A stretch of DNA of 64,000 bases, from NCBI RefSeq assembly GCF_036703385.1, contig NZ_DATNPA010000295.1, forward strand, positions 62,001-126,000, given 5' to 3'. The notes under the pieces were generated by a model. It was not told the origin of the DNA. It made no database searches and saw nothing but the letters and a program-made list of their open reading frames with translations. The position numbers were made by a program, and so were the translations under genes. The DNA comes from Allocoleopsis sp036703385 (GTDB lineage: Bacteria > Cyanobacteriota > Cyanobacteriia > Cyanobacteriales > Coleofasciculaceae). The first letter of the stretch is position 1, and every line of letters begins with the position of its first letter. Shown here one piece after another: positions 48,771 to 56,002 of this stretch.

Positions 48771-48989
48771 CTAAGGTCGTAATTCCCAGTAGCTTTCATC
48801 AAAGTCGTCGTCGTTTTCGATCACTATGCGACCGCCAGAAAGAACATATTCTATTTCTAGTTTTTGCCATTCTGAAGACTCTCTTAGGTAAAGAATGAAA
48901 TCAATTAAGACTTCAATGAAGTTGTCACCAAAACGCCAGTTGTAGTTATTTGGGTCTTCTGCTACTAAATATTGTTCAATTGCTTTCAC
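48771..48989 (-). CDS. Small acidic hypothetical protein
   Basis: 72 residues, MKAIEQYLVAEDPNNYNWRF, then FIEVLIDFILYLRESSEWQK. Two bases after the gene at 48992. Resembles the 82-residue gene at 48116 in the E-W-x-x-L/E segment. Not recognised. Confidence 0.5.
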   Translation of the reverse strand: MKAIEQYLVAEDPNNYNWRFGDNFIEVLIDFILYLRESSEWQKLEIEYVLSGGRIVIENDDDFDESYWELRP

Positions 48990-48991
48990 TT

Positions 48992-49204
48992 TCAGTCACG
49001 TCCTCCTAACCACATTGCTATTCCCAAAAGAGCAGCAGCTGGCAAAGCAGCAAAGCCAAGGGTAGCGCCAGCAACGCCAGCAGCAGCAGTTAATCCAAGT
49101 CCAACAGCTAGATGTCCGGTCACGTCTTTTTCTCCTGAATGGTGGTCGATGCTTTTAACAAGGGAGGTTCTAAGCTTTGGGTCTCTCTCCAGAACCTCCC
49201 GCAA
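48992..49204 (-). CDS. Small Gly/Ala-rich membrane protein
   Basis: 70 residues. Charged N-terminus (MREVLERDPKLRTSLVKSID), then GHLAVGLGLTAAAGVAGATL and GFAALPAAALLGIAMWLGG: a hydrophobic hairpin. In size and design it resembles small coat or pore-like proteins, such as filamentous-phage major coat proteins. Evidence stops at composition. Confidence 0.5.
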   Translation of the reverse strand: MREVLERDPKLRTSLVKSIDHHSGEKDVTGHLAVGLGLTAAAGVAGATLGFAALPAAALLGIAMWLGGRD

Positions 49205-49224
49205 TGCGGTAAGTTGAGCTGGGG

Positions 49225-49821
49225 TTAACGAGTCAATACTTTCGTTCTGCGATCGCGTAAGTTTCCCAAGTCCCCCAGCTCGTTCAGTTTTCCCAGTGTC
49301 CCCGCTCTACGGCTTGCACGCTTGGAGTCAAGGCTGGCAAGCATGACCTCCACGCTCTCAAATTCAGTCTGGTGGGACTTTACGAACTCCGTCAGTCTCC
49401 GCTGGTCGTTCTGCTCGTAGGCTTCCTCAATGGCGTCCCACTTCTCTTCGGAGAGTGCGGTGCCGACCATCATCCCAATCTCGAAGCCTAACTGGGTGAG
49501 AACGTTAGTGAGGCCGGATAGGCGATCGCGGTTGTACTCCTCGTTGGTCGCGAGAACTTGGGGGGACTGTTCAGTGAGAGCAGCTTCTGGTTTCTGCTCA
49601 GTTAATGCAGGGCGATCCAATGCTTGCTGCATCTTGTCCCGCAGGAGCTTAACCAAGGTTGAATCAATCTCTTCATACTTGTCCGGATTCACCAGTTCAT
49701 CCCCTGGCTCCTCTCCGTTCTGCTTGATGTGGTCGCCCAACTCTACAAGAGCGAAGTTCATGTCATCCACTGAACCGAAATTAAGCGACGAGAACACGTT
49801 TGATTTTGCGAGCTGTGCCAT
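49225..49821 (-). CDS. Hypothetical helical protein
   Basis: 198 residues from ATG 49821 (MAQLAKSNVFSSLNFGSVDD). Helical. LTQLGFEIGMMVGTALSEEK sits in the middle and SVEVMLASLDSKRASRRAGT near the end. Its start overlaps the HTH gene at 49781. Not recognised. Confidence 0.5.
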   Translation of the reverse strand: MAQLAKSNVFSSLNFGSVDDMNFALVELGDHIKQNGEEPGDELVNPDKYEEIDSTLVKLLRDKMQQALDRPALTEQKPEAALTEQSPQVLATNEEYNRDRLSGLTNVLTQLGFEIGMMVGTALSEEKWDAIEEAYEQNDQRRLTEFVKSHQTEFESVEVMLASLDSKRASRRAGTLGKLNELGDLGNLRDRRTKVLTR

Positions 49822-50200
49822 TGGTTTCAATACCCTTTCTTAAGTGCTGGAAGTTCTCCTGAGTCAGGAGTTTTTGATTGTCGATGGAGATGAAAAACTT
49901 TATTACTTCTGTACGATCGCCGGTGAACACCACCAGAAATCGACAAAGGAGTAGAAGCCAAGTACGGTAAGGGTTGAGTCTTACCCGTCCACCCCGCCCT
50001 AAGGGAAGTAAAGGGGTGATCTGAATGGTCTCTTTGTAGGAGTCACACCATTCCAAAAGAATCTTTTCGTCGTTGTGGATTGTGTTGTGATGGACGCCGA
50101 GAAATTGTGCGAGGGCAACCCTAGTAAGATTGCGTTGGTTGATAAAATTCGCTAACACAATTTGCGCCCTATCCCATGCTTGTCTCTCCGCTTTATTCAT
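49781..50200 (-). CDS. HTH protein of the small-gene operon
   Basis: 139 residues. NLTRVALAQFLGVHHNTIHN looks like an HTH (A-x-x-L-G-V-x-x-x-T-I). The rest (IQITPLLPLGRGGRVRLNPY, then WLLLLCRFLVVFTGDRTEVI) is unrecognised. Overlaps the next gene by about 40 bp. Candidate operon regulator. Confidence 0.55.
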   Translation of the reverse strand: MNKAERQAWDRAQIVLANFINQRNLTRVALAQFLGVHHNTIHNDEKILLEWCDSYKETIQITPLLPLGRGGRVRLNPYRTWLLLLCRFLVVFTGDRTEVIKFFISIDNQKLLTQENFQHLRKGIETNGTARKIKRVLVA

Positions 50201-50342
50201 GTGCGCGATCGGTCAATTTTGTGAGATTGTTGTTTCTCCTTCTCAAAAGGCAAACTCATACCGACTTTGAGTAAGGTTATTATTTTGTCGAGGTTCTGGG
50301 GTATTTGTGAATTGTGTACAACTCACATCCATGTACAAAGAA

Positions 50343-50365
50343 TAAAAAATCGCCCCTAGGGGCGG
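50343..50365 (-). terminator. Rho-independent terminator
   Basis: On the minus strand CGCCCCTAGGGGCG followed by ATTTTTTATT, downstream of the HTH gene at 50398. Confidence 0.8.
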
Positions 50366-50397
50366 CGAGAACCAGTGGTTACAAAGTAGTTTTTGTT

Positions 50398-50643
50398 TTA
50401 AGCAACGATTCGGGGCTTTCCGGTTAACTCCCAGAGTTGGTGCATTGTACGAGCCGCTAAACAAAAGCCTCGGTCGGGTGAGCGAGCACCGTTGAACCAG
50501 CGCCGAACCGTCACGTAATCCACGTCAAACACCGCAGCCCCTTCTTTGTAGGAGAGTTGCCAATAGTTAATAAAAGTGATGGGATTGTCGATTTCCTGGG
50601 TGGTTATATATCGACCACCTCCTATGGTTTTTTGAGTCATCAT
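50398..50643 (-). CDS. HTH regulator
   Basis: 81 residues. QLSYKEGAAVFDVDYVTVRR followed by WFNGARSPDRGFCLAARTMH resembles an XRE/phage-repressor-like HTH. It is the only gene between the terminator at 50343 and the HIP1 hairpin upstream, so it is transcribed alone and may regulate the operons on either side. Confidence 0.6.
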   Translation of the reverse strand: MMTQKTIGGGRYITTQEIDNPITFINYWQLSYKEGAAVFDVDYVTVRRWFNGARSPDRGFCLAARTMHQLWELTGKPRIVA

Positions 50644-50670
50644 GGTTGTTGTAAGTTATTGACGAATAGA

Positions 50671-50708
50671 TGCGATCGCGCTGGTTTGAGTCCTTACGCG
50701 ATCGCTGG
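50671..50708. repeat. HIP1-bounded hairpin
   Basis: Two HIP1 octamers enclose GCTGGTTTGAGTCCTTAC between the HTH gene and the lipoprotein gene. Confidence 0.45.
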
Positions 50709-50712
50709 TTTC

Positions 50713-50922
50713 CTACTGTTGTGAAATTCCGTCAGGCGATCGGCAATCCTGACCATTGCTCGTCAGCACACATTGCTGGTCAGCTCCGGATTCTTGTTGA
50801 GCAGCCTGCTGTGCTGCGTGTGAGTTGCATCCGGTCAGCGAGGTAACAACGGACATGGCAGCTACCCACAGAACTATTTCAATCGCGGCTCTAATTGCGT
50901 GTCTCATGTTCCTCCGTTGCAT
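50713..50922 (-). CDS. Small lipoprotein
   Basis: 69 residues. AIRAAIEIVLWVAAMSVVTS then LTGC, a lipobox, followed by a Gln/Ala-rich mature part. Small lipoproteins of conjugative operons often act in entry exclusion. Overlaps the end of the gene at 50891. Confidence 0.6.
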   Translation of the reverse strand: MQRRNMRHAIRAAIEIVLWVAAMSVVTSLTGCNSHAAQQAAQQESGADQQCVLTSNGQDCRSPDGISQQ

Positions 50923-51070
50923 CTGCTACCCCAAAAATCTGCATCAGCTCGGCATCCGTTGATTCTTCCAGTGAGGGTTTACAAACCAACGTCTCGCGCC
51001 ACACCGAAAGAATAAGTTTGATGCGATCGCGTTGGGCAGGGGTAAGTATCAGAGTTTGTTGGTCTGTCAT
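50891..51070 (-). CDS. 59-residue hypothetical protein
   Basis: MTDQQTLILTPAQRDRIKLI, then LSVWRETLVCKPSLEESTDA and a helical acidic end. Overlaps the lipoprotein start and, by ATGA, the gene at 51067. The chain of overlaps supports translation. Not recognised. Confidence 0.55.
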   Translation of the reverse strand: MTDQQTLILTPAQRDRIKLILSVWRETLVCKPSLEESTDAELMQIFGVADATEEHETRN

Positions 51071-51393
51071 ATTGACTCTGCTAAAGTTTGAATGAGCTGC
51101 GCGATCGCGTTATCTTCCAATTGCCAGCACTTAGCTAGCCGCTCTTTCACCTCCCGATGTCCCAGCCAGACAACTGATGGAACAGAGTCGATAGCATCGT
51201 CCATTAACTCCCAAGTGAAGTAAGGCATCTCTAACTGTTTGAGAAGCTGGAACTGGGTCAAGGTGGCGAGAATGGATAATTTTAGTTGCGATGAGATGTT
51301 CTCGAAATTCTCGCCACACATCTCTTTCAAGTCACCAATGAGCGAGAGTGTTGTGAAATCTTTAGCGGTCAATGTTTGCATATCAATCCTCAA
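51067..51393 (-). CDS. Hypothetical protein, phage tail-chaperone-like composition
   Basis: 108 residues. MRIDMQTLTAKDFTTLSLIG suggests an ATG nearer MQTLTAKDF is the true start. Helical (LSILATLTQFQLLKQLEMPY). It resembles small tail-chaperone-like proteins only loosely. Overlaps both neighbours. Confidence 0.45.
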   Translation of the reverse strand: MRIDMQTLTAKDFTTLSLIGDLKEMCGENFENISSQLKLSILATLTQFQLLKQLEMPYFTWELMDDAIDSVPSVVWLGHREVKERLAKCWQLEDNAIAQLIQTLAESI

Positions 51394-51616
51394 CGGTTCC
51401 TAGTAGTTCTTGAACAAAAATTTCCTGTTCCAGTCTTCTTCCCACTTCTGGCAAGGTCATCTCCTGAACACGGGTTAATTTCTCAAACTCGTCGGCCAGC
51501 GCTAGCCAGAATGCGTATTGGTCAAGATATTTGTCTTTGATTTCAACTGCGGTCTGCTTGAACGCTTCCTGTTCGGTCTTGGGGAGCTGTGAGGTTAAGG
51601 TTTGAGTTTGTTGCAT
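51383..51616 (-). CDS. Small helical hypothetical protein
   Basis: 77 residues from ATG 51616 (MQQTQTLTSQLPKTEQEAFK). KYLDQYAFWLALADEFEKLT in the middle and an acidic end. Overlaps the gene at 51067. Not recognised. Confidence 0.5.
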   Translation of the reverse strand: MQQTQTLTSQLPKTEQEAFKQTAVEIKDKYLDQYAFWLALADEFEKLTRVQEMTLPEVGRRLEQEIFVQELLGTVED

Positions 51617-51632
51617 TTTGTTTGGAGGATGC

Positions 51633-51797
51633 TTACTGGACATTAACGACGTGGAAGCCACCGGAGTTGAGAGCATTCTTGGCGGCCCAGTACTCTCGCT
51701 GAGTGCAAGGGACTTCTTTTCCGTTTTCTACTCTGAGCCAATACTGGCTACAAGCATTTGTGGGCTTAACATCGACGGCGACAACTTTACTTGGCAT
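51633..51797 (-). CDS. 54-residue protein
   Basis: MPSKVVAVDVKPTNACSQYW, then RVENGKEVPCTQREYWAAKN and a short tail. Ends 17 bp before the next gene. Compact alpha-beta with two Cys. Not recognised. Confidence 0.5.
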   Translation of the reverse strand: MPSKVVAVDVKPTNACSQYWLRVENGKEVPCTQREYWAAKNALNSGGFHVVNVQ

Positions 51798-51839
51798 AAA
51801 GCACCTCTGAAATCTTTACTGCATTACTGCGTTACTGCA

Positions 51840-52127
51840 TTAAAATGGTGAGGAGTAGATGCACCCTGTATTTTTGGGAAAGCCGCCTATGGGATCGCAG
51901 GGCGGCTTTTTATTGCAAAGTTTCACCCAAAGACGCGACAAAGACGCGATCGCGTTTCGATATCCAACTACTTTGTTGGGGTCTGACTGCTGCCGGCACA
52001 ACCGCTCTAGTTCAAGAACAATTTTTTTTGCACGGCGATCGCAGTCGCCTTTTTCTGGGCACTCAGTTGACGCGATGGTCTGCGCGATCGGTTGTACTGG
52101 TATCGCTGGTGGTTGGTGTTGAATCAT
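51840..52127 (-). CDS. Small hypothetical protein
   Basis: 95 residues. MIQHQPPAIPVQPIAQTIAS, then CPEKGDCDRRAKKIVLELER, with five or six Cys overall. The last 20 codons lie within a hairpin (51881-51911) oriented as a plus-strand terminator, which throws doubt on the 3' end. Confidence 0.4.
   Translation of the reverse strand: MIQHQPPAIPVQPIAQTIASTECPEKGDCDRRAKKIVLELERLCRQQSDPNKVVGYRNAIASLSRLWVKLCNKKPPCDPIGGFPKNTGCIYSSPF
51881..51912 (+). terminator. Terminator-like hairpin, plus orientation
   Basis: AGCCGCC, 13-base loop, GGGCGGCT then TTTTA. It faces the plus strand although all recognised genes here are on the minus strand, and overlaps the 3' end of 51840-52127. It may end an antisense transcript. 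Confidence 0.55.
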
Positions 52128-52209
52128 CGGGAAAGTAGTTAATAGGTTGTTCTTCCGGTTCAGGTTCCGGCTCTGGAGTTACAAGTTGTGAGTGAGATGC
52201 TAAGTCCAT
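52063..52209 (-). CDS. 48-residue Glu/Pro-rich peptide
   Basis: MDLASHSQLVTPEPEPEPEE then QPINYFPDDSTPTTS. Its ATG overlaps the TGA of the gene at 52209 (ATGA). Low complexity, no fold expected. Overlaps the following gene by 65 bp. Confidence 0.4.
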   Translation of the reverse strand: MDLASHSQLVTPEPEPEPEEQPINYFPDDSTPTTSDTSTTDRADHRVN

Positions 52210-52397
52210 CAGTTCAACCCCAGTTCTCGCTTTAGATGTTGACAAAGCTCTCCAAGGGTGTTGAATCCAAAAACGCAGTTTCCATCGGTGTCAAGCAGCC
52301 AGCCTGACCAATTCCCCTTTATCCGAATGCTGAAGTCTTCACCCTGTAGCGTATTTAAGTCGTTGAGTAAATTGATTGCTGTCGTAAAATCCATCAT
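52209..52397 (-). CDS. 62-residue hypothetical protein
   Basis: From the MM start at 52397: MMDFTTAINLLNDLNTLQGE, then IRIKGNWSGWLLDTDGNCVF, GFNTLGELCQHLKREL. Mixed alpha-beta. Not recognised. Overlaps the next gene by ATGA. Confidence 0.5.
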   Translation of the reverse strand: MMDFTTAINLLNDLNTLQGEDFSIRIKGNWSGWLLDTDGNCVFGFNTLGELCQHLKRELGLN

Positions 52398-52467
52398 GAA
52401 TTGCTGCAAAGTTTTGACAAAATGCGCGATCGCTAAAATGAAACAAGGCAAAGTTCACCCTGGAAGC

Positions 52468-52494
52468 AGCCGCTCAGGATGCCGAGCGGCTTTT
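52468..52494 (+). terminator. Terminator-like hairpin, plus orientation
   Basis: AGCCGCTC, loop, GAGCGGCT then TTTTACT. Second plus-oriented hairpin in the minus-strand small-gene operon. Confidence 0.5.
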
Positions 52495-52502
52495 ACTACC
52501 CG

Positions 52503-52631
52503 TTAAGGCATGTGGGTGTACTGCTGGAATTCTTGGTAAATATCTGCGATCTGCTCCTGCGTGGGCTTGGGTAAAGACTTGATTAGATTCGCAGCCTTGC
52601 GAGCGGCTTTCTTGGTCTTAGCTTTGCTCAT
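52503..52631 (-). CDS. 42-residue basic peptide
   Basis: MSKAKTKKAARKAANLIKSL, then PKPTQEQIADIYQEFQQYTH. Basic N-terminus and helical end. Its start overlaps the stop of the gene at 52618. Supported by the chain of overlaps rather than by homology. Confidence 0.5.
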   Translation of the reverse strand: MSKAKTKKAARKAANLIKSLPKPTQEQIADIYQEFQQYTHMP

Positions 52632-52848
52632 TGCTTTGCGCGGACTCCGTTTCGTTAGCATTGTCGGCTAATTCTTGAGCAGCATCAAAGTTGCCTTTCC
52701 CTACTTCTTCGTCAGCGAGTTGGCGTAGGTCGTCAGCGCTGTATGTGAAATCTGGCATGAAATACTTGTGCCTTCTTTGTAGGTGTGTTCTATGCGGTGA
52801 TTGACACTCGCACCCGTTAGGGTCAGTGCAAGCGTATGAACTGTTCAT
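52618..52848 (-). CDS. Small acidic protein
   Basis: 76 residues. The last 46 (MPDFTYSADDLRQLADEEVG onward) are helical and acidic, and the ATG at 52758 is an alternative start. The longer form begins MNSSYACTDPNGCECQSPHR and overlaps the previous gene by ATGA, which favours it. Confidence 0.5.
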   Translation of the reverse strand: MNSSYACTDPNGCECQSPHRTHLQRRHKYFMPDFTYSADDLRQLADEEVGKGNFDAAQELADNANETESAQSNEQS

Positions 52849-52991
52849 GACCTGGGTTTGCCGCCCCTAGCGCGAATGGCATCCCGTAAACTATCGCCCG
52901 TATCGTTGGTGCGATCGCGCTCGTCTTTCTCGTCAGGCTTGTCACTACCTGAACCTTTTTGACCTAGTAAATCTTTGTCGTTTGATGGCAT
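52845..52991 (-). CDS. 48-residue charged peptide
   Basis: MPSNDKDLLGQKGSGSDKPD, then EKDERDRTNDTGDSLRDAIR. The first gene of the minus-strand small-gene operon. The ATG stands just left of the divergent plus gene. Intrinsically disordered-looking. Not recognised. Confidence 0.5.
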   Translation of the reverse strand: MPSNDKDLLGQKGSGSDKPDEKDERDRTNDTGDSLRDAIRARGGKPRS

Positions 52992-53106
52992 AATTAGTTA
53001 ATCCGTAAAGGGTTCCGTTGCCGTCGCCTAGTCCAGTTGAGCGGCAACGGTTTGGGCAATCTTCGGGAATCGAACCCTCTTTGAAGCGCCAGCGATCGCA
53101 TGTCGT

Positions 53107-53331
53107 TTGCCTACGGACACAGTTATGAGCGAAAAACCCGGTGAGTACAAGGTTGAGAAATCTGAACCTAAAAAAGCTTTGGTCTATCCAGTTCCGCGTA
53201 AATCTAGAATTGTAATTTCGTCTAACGATGGTGAAACCATCACAGCAGAAGATTTACACGTGATCGCGATTCAATTACTCGTGGAAAACCCACAACGCAA
53301 ATTGGAATACTGGATTAGGCTGATCGAATAG
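53107..53331 (+). CDS. Small hypothetical protein
   Basis: 74 residues, 53107 GTG-type start or ATG at 53125 (MSEKPGEYKVEKSEPKKALV). RIVISSNDGETITAEDLHVI then LLVENPQRKLEYWIRLIE. A strong terminator follows. Divergent from the minus-strand operon. Confidence 0.5.
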   Translation: MPTDTVMSEKPGEYKVEKSEPKKALVYPVPRKSRIVISSNDGETITAEDLHVIAIQLLVENPQRKLEYWIRLIE

Positions 53332-53361
53332 GTTTGATTGCTCACTCAATAGGTATACTCG

Positions 53362-53385
53362 GCCTGGTTCGCTCCAGGCTTTTTT
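53362..53385 (+). terminator. Rho-independent terminator
   Basis: GCCTGG, TTCGCT loop, CCAGGC then six T, 30 bp after the stop at 53331. Confidence 0.85.
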
Positions 53386-53840
53386 GTGCGCGATACTTTC
53401 TCCCAAAACCTGAAGGCAGGCTGCCACCCGATCCTTACTCACCTTTACCAGGCGATCGGCGTGGCTATGCAGTTTTCAAGGTTCTGTTTGGTAGTTTTTG
53501 CAATGCGCTTTAACCTACGCGTGAGTTCACAAGTAGGCTAAACGTTGAATTAGGCTAGTCGATTGCTTTTGCTGGATAGCGCCAACCTAGGGTGTCCCAG
53601 GTTTTTTGTGATCGGATGTAGCGCGATCGTTTTAGTCGTGATGCGTTAAGTGTCGGCATACAATAAATTAGCCCTCCTTCAGGGAATGCTGGGGGTGGGT
53701 TAGCTCTCGGTAGGCATTCGCGGTGCTTTACCGGGGGCGCTGATTTATTTCAGTATACATTTATTTTGGTGCGCTGGTAACGCACTTGATAAAAAGTACA
53801 ATAGAGGCTAATCAACATTTAGCGGAACCTAGGATTCGTT
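53386..53840. other. Intergenic region without recognised gene
   Basis: 455 bp. A G-rich segment at 53688-53750 (GCTGGGGGTGGGTTAGC, GCTTTACCGGGGGCGC) could form structure. A TTGATA ... TACAAT pair near 53788-53804 is a plausible promoter for the gene at 53841. No reading frame, tRNA or repeat array seen. Confidence 0.4.
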
Positions 53841-54422
53841 ATGAGCGATAAGCCCAACTCCATAGAAGAACTAGAGCAGTGGCTAATCAACCACGCAGAT
53901 GACGGGAAAATTGAGGGACAGCCCGTCATTGAAACAGGGACAATCGAAATACGTTCTGGATTTGTCCCTGGAGACTTATATGATGAAGCTTTGTTGCGTG
54001 GTGCTGCGTTGTCGTTCAATAAGTCGGAAATAGGTATTAATGCGCTCATACGTTTCTTGAGCGTAAACATCACCAATATGATTGAGGCTGGTGTCCTCAA
54101 GATGGGAGAGTATGAAGCCAGAACAGAGTTTCGTGCTTATATTCCGACTGGGCTGCACAACTTGGTGATGCGAAGGAAAGATCAGCTTGGTTTATCCAAT
54201 TCTCAAATCATGACAATCTCTCTCAGTCTCTTTGTGAATGATTTGGCGATCAATGAGCTATATCAACAGTATTTAGACGCCTTGAGCGAAAAGTATGGAT
54301 TGAGTACCAATCAAATTGAGCAAAAGATCTTTGATTTCCGACGCTATCAGGCGAGAGTGAAGCGACTTGAATTGTCTAAGGCTAAGGGGGAGTTTGTGAG
54401 CGATCGCAAGATTGCAACTTGA
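53841..54422 (+). CDS. Hypothetical protein
   Basis: 193 residues. EELEQWLINHADDGKIEGQP, then FVPGDLYDEALLRGAALSFN, EARTEFRAYIPTGLHNLVMR and a helical C-terminus. The Y-I-P-x-x-L-x-x-x-V segment could be a ribbon-helix-helix-like strand-helix unit, as in plasmid partition or transfer regulators. Not recognised with confidence. Ends 100 bp before the TnpB element. Confidence 0.45.
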   Translation: MSDKPNSIEELEQWLINHADDGKIEGQPVIETGTIEIRSGFVPGDLYDEALLRGAALSFNKSEIGINALIRFLSVNITNMIEAGVLKMGEYEARTEFRAYIPTGLHNLVMRRKDQLGLSNSQIMTISLSLFVNDLAINELYQQYLDALSEKYGLSTNQIEQKIFDFRRYQARVKRLELSKAKGEFVSDRKIAT

Positions 54423-54530
54423 TTTTGGTACTCATGCCAAAAAGCGATCGCCAGATGTCTATTGACATCCTCACATTACTGCGGCATTGAAGTAACATAG
54501 AAGCAATAACGAGGTAAAAGCAGTAGTCAA

Positions 54531-54559
54531 CAACCCCACCCACAAGGGGATGGGGCTTG
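54531..54559. repeat. Imperfect hairpin at the right end of the TnpB element
   Basis: CAACCCCACCCACAAGGGGA then TGGGGCTTG. Subterminal hairpins of this kind form the ends of IS200/IS605 elements and belong to the omega-RNA region just after tnpB. Confidence 0.6.
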
Positions 54560-54562
54560 TTC

Positions 54563-55684
54563 CTAGCCGAAGTTATCGACTGAAACAATAGGCGCATTGA
54601 CTGACGCCCTAAGCTTGAGAAAGTCATCACGGATATTCATTGATGCGTTGTAGTCGGCATGACACTCAAAACCGCATTTTTTACACCGAAAATCAGCTTG
54701 AGTTGGGCGATTACCTCGCTCAATGTGTCCACACTGACTACACTTTTGAGATGTGTAGCGTGGATCGACAAACCCGACGTTTACACATGCCGCTTCAGCT
54801 TTGTAGGTGACAAATGCCTGGAACTGAGCAAAACTCCATCCATGCAGTCTACGACGTTGAGCCTTTCTCATCTTGGCTCTGCCGCGAATATTCGTGAGGT
54901 CTTCAAAAACCAAGGTTGCACCGGACTCTACCGATTGAACCAAACGCTTAGAAAGCACATGGTCGCAATCTTTTCTGAAACGTTTCTGTTTGCCAGAGAG
55001 CTTTTTCAAGTGTCTCTTGGCAGACTTCGTGCCTTTAGATTGGAGTCTACGACGCAACTGAAATGTTCTATCTTCTACCTGTTTCCAATGGTCAGAACCA
55101 TACTTGTTCCCATTGCTGTCAACGGCTGGAGTAGCAATTCCCAAGTCAACTCCAACAACGTGACTCGTTGGTTCAACCTTGGGAGTGTCTGTCTCCATAA
55201 CGATGTGCAGCCACCAGCGTCCCTTCCGGTCACGCATCAAGTCTGCACTGGTATTTTTCCATCTCAGGAATTGACGATAGTACTCAGCTACCTCGAAGGA
55301 CAACTTAATTCGTCCTCCAAGTGTGAGAATCGTCAATTCCTGACGGTCAAACCAGACGGTGTAAGACCGAGCATCGTACCGAATTGGACAATGCTTAGAT
55401 ACTGGACACCTAACAGACGAGCCTTTCTTCTTAAAGGCTTTAGCCGATTTCAAGGCTTCAGTTGCTTTCACTCTGGCTGCACAGACCAATTGAGAGGGCA
55501 AACCCGTCTCTAGTCGATGTTCGTAGTAAGTCGCTTTATGCAACTTTACGCCATTGGTCAGGTTAGAATCCCACCCGTACTTGCAAACAGCATTAAACGA
55601 CCAAGTGTATTGCTCAATCGTTTGAGAGAGAGCCTGTGCTTCTTGGTCGCTTGGCTTAAGTTGCAGTCGGATGGTTCTTTGCAT
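54563..55684 (-). CDS. tnpB: TnpB, RNA-guided nuclease of an IS200/IS605 element
   Basis: 373 residues from ATG 55684 (MQRTIRLQLKPSDQEAQALS). RuvC I VVGVDLGIATPAVDSNG with Asp, RuvC II LVFEDLTNIRGRAK with Glu, zinc finger CSQCGHIERG ... CKKCGFECHADYNAS, and RuvC III Asp in the last of these. All catalytic residues are in place, so it should be active. No tnpA is adjacent. Flanking hairpins (54531, 55760) define a TnpB-only element. Confidence 0.9.
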   Translation of the reverse strand: MQRTIRLQLKPSDQEAQALSQTIEQYTWSFNAVCKYGWDSNLTNGVKLHKATYYEHRLETGLPSQLVCAARVKATEALKSAKAFKKKGSSVRCPVSKHCPIRYDARSYTVWFDRQELTILTLGGRIKLSFEVAEYYRQFLRWKNTSADLMRDRKGRWWLHIVMETDTPKVEPTSHVVGVDLGIATPAVDSNGNKYGSDHWKQVEDRTFQLRRRLQSKGTKSAKRHLKKLSGKQKRFRKDCDHVLSKRLVQSVESGATLVFEDLTNIRGRAKMRKAQRRRLHGWSFAQFQAFVTYKAEAACVNVGFVDPRYTSQKCSQCGHIERGNRPTQADFRCKKCGFECHADYNASMNIRDDFLKLRASVNAPIVSVDNFG

Positions 55685-55759
55685 ACAGATAGTATACTTC
55701 ATATATGAGTGCAGATATCTGTCTTGCACAAAATTTGTCTAAGGAAGGCGTTACACCGC

Positions 55760-55805
55760 CCCGCCTGGAAACCCCGCCCACAAAGGGACGGGGTTTCCAG
55801 GCGGG
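55760..55805. repeat. Large perfect-stem hairpin at the left end of the TnpB element
   Basis: CCCGCCTGGAAACCCCG pairs with CGGGGTTTCCAGGCGGG across a short loop. Confidence 0.75.
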
Positions 55806-55814
55806 AAGACTTTT

Positions 55815-55919
55815 ATGAAGCCAGAAGATATTGATTGGAATGCGATCGCGTCTCGACTTCCCAAGGTGGAAGACACCCGAATCCAGACAGGCAAAATAGC
55901 GGTTGATATCTCCCCTCCT
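55815..55919 (+). pseudogene. 5' fragment of a gene cut by mobile DNA
   Basis: 34 codons (MKPEDIDWNAIASRLPKVED, then IQTGKIAVDISPP). The start and composition are gene-like, but the frame ends at the CCCCTC/GAGGGG hairpin of the next mobile element (55912-55932). I infer a truncated host or phage gene; the remainder was not found in the window. Confidence 0.4.
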
Positions 55920-55932
55920 TGAAAGAGAGGGG
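55912..55932. repeat. IS200/IS605-type end hairpin
   Basis: CCCCTC, CTTGAAA, GAGAGGGG followed by ATTCTGAGC. The same design as the hairpin at 60871-60891 (CCCCTC ... GAGGGG then TTCTCAGC). Confidence 0.6.
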
Positions 55933-56002
55933 ATTCTGAGCTGATGTTACGCGGCGGTCTGAAGACACGCCGCTCCACATTTGTTTGAGTCGAGGGAGGG
56001 TA

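Noticed and set aside
48578..48802. Minus-strand frame of 74 codons
   Set aside because: Mostly antisense-like overlap with 48366-48728 and 48771-48989, which fit the operon spacing better.
53055..53095. GGGAATCGAACCCTC looks like the T-arm of a minus-strand tRNA
   Set aside because: The T stem has two mismatches, and no matching 5' acceptor, D arm or anticodon arm lies in reach. At most a remnant or attachment-site trace.
54659..55513. Long plus-strand frame opposite tnpB
   Set aside because: Antisense shadow of a well-conserved transposon gene, without any recognisable domain.
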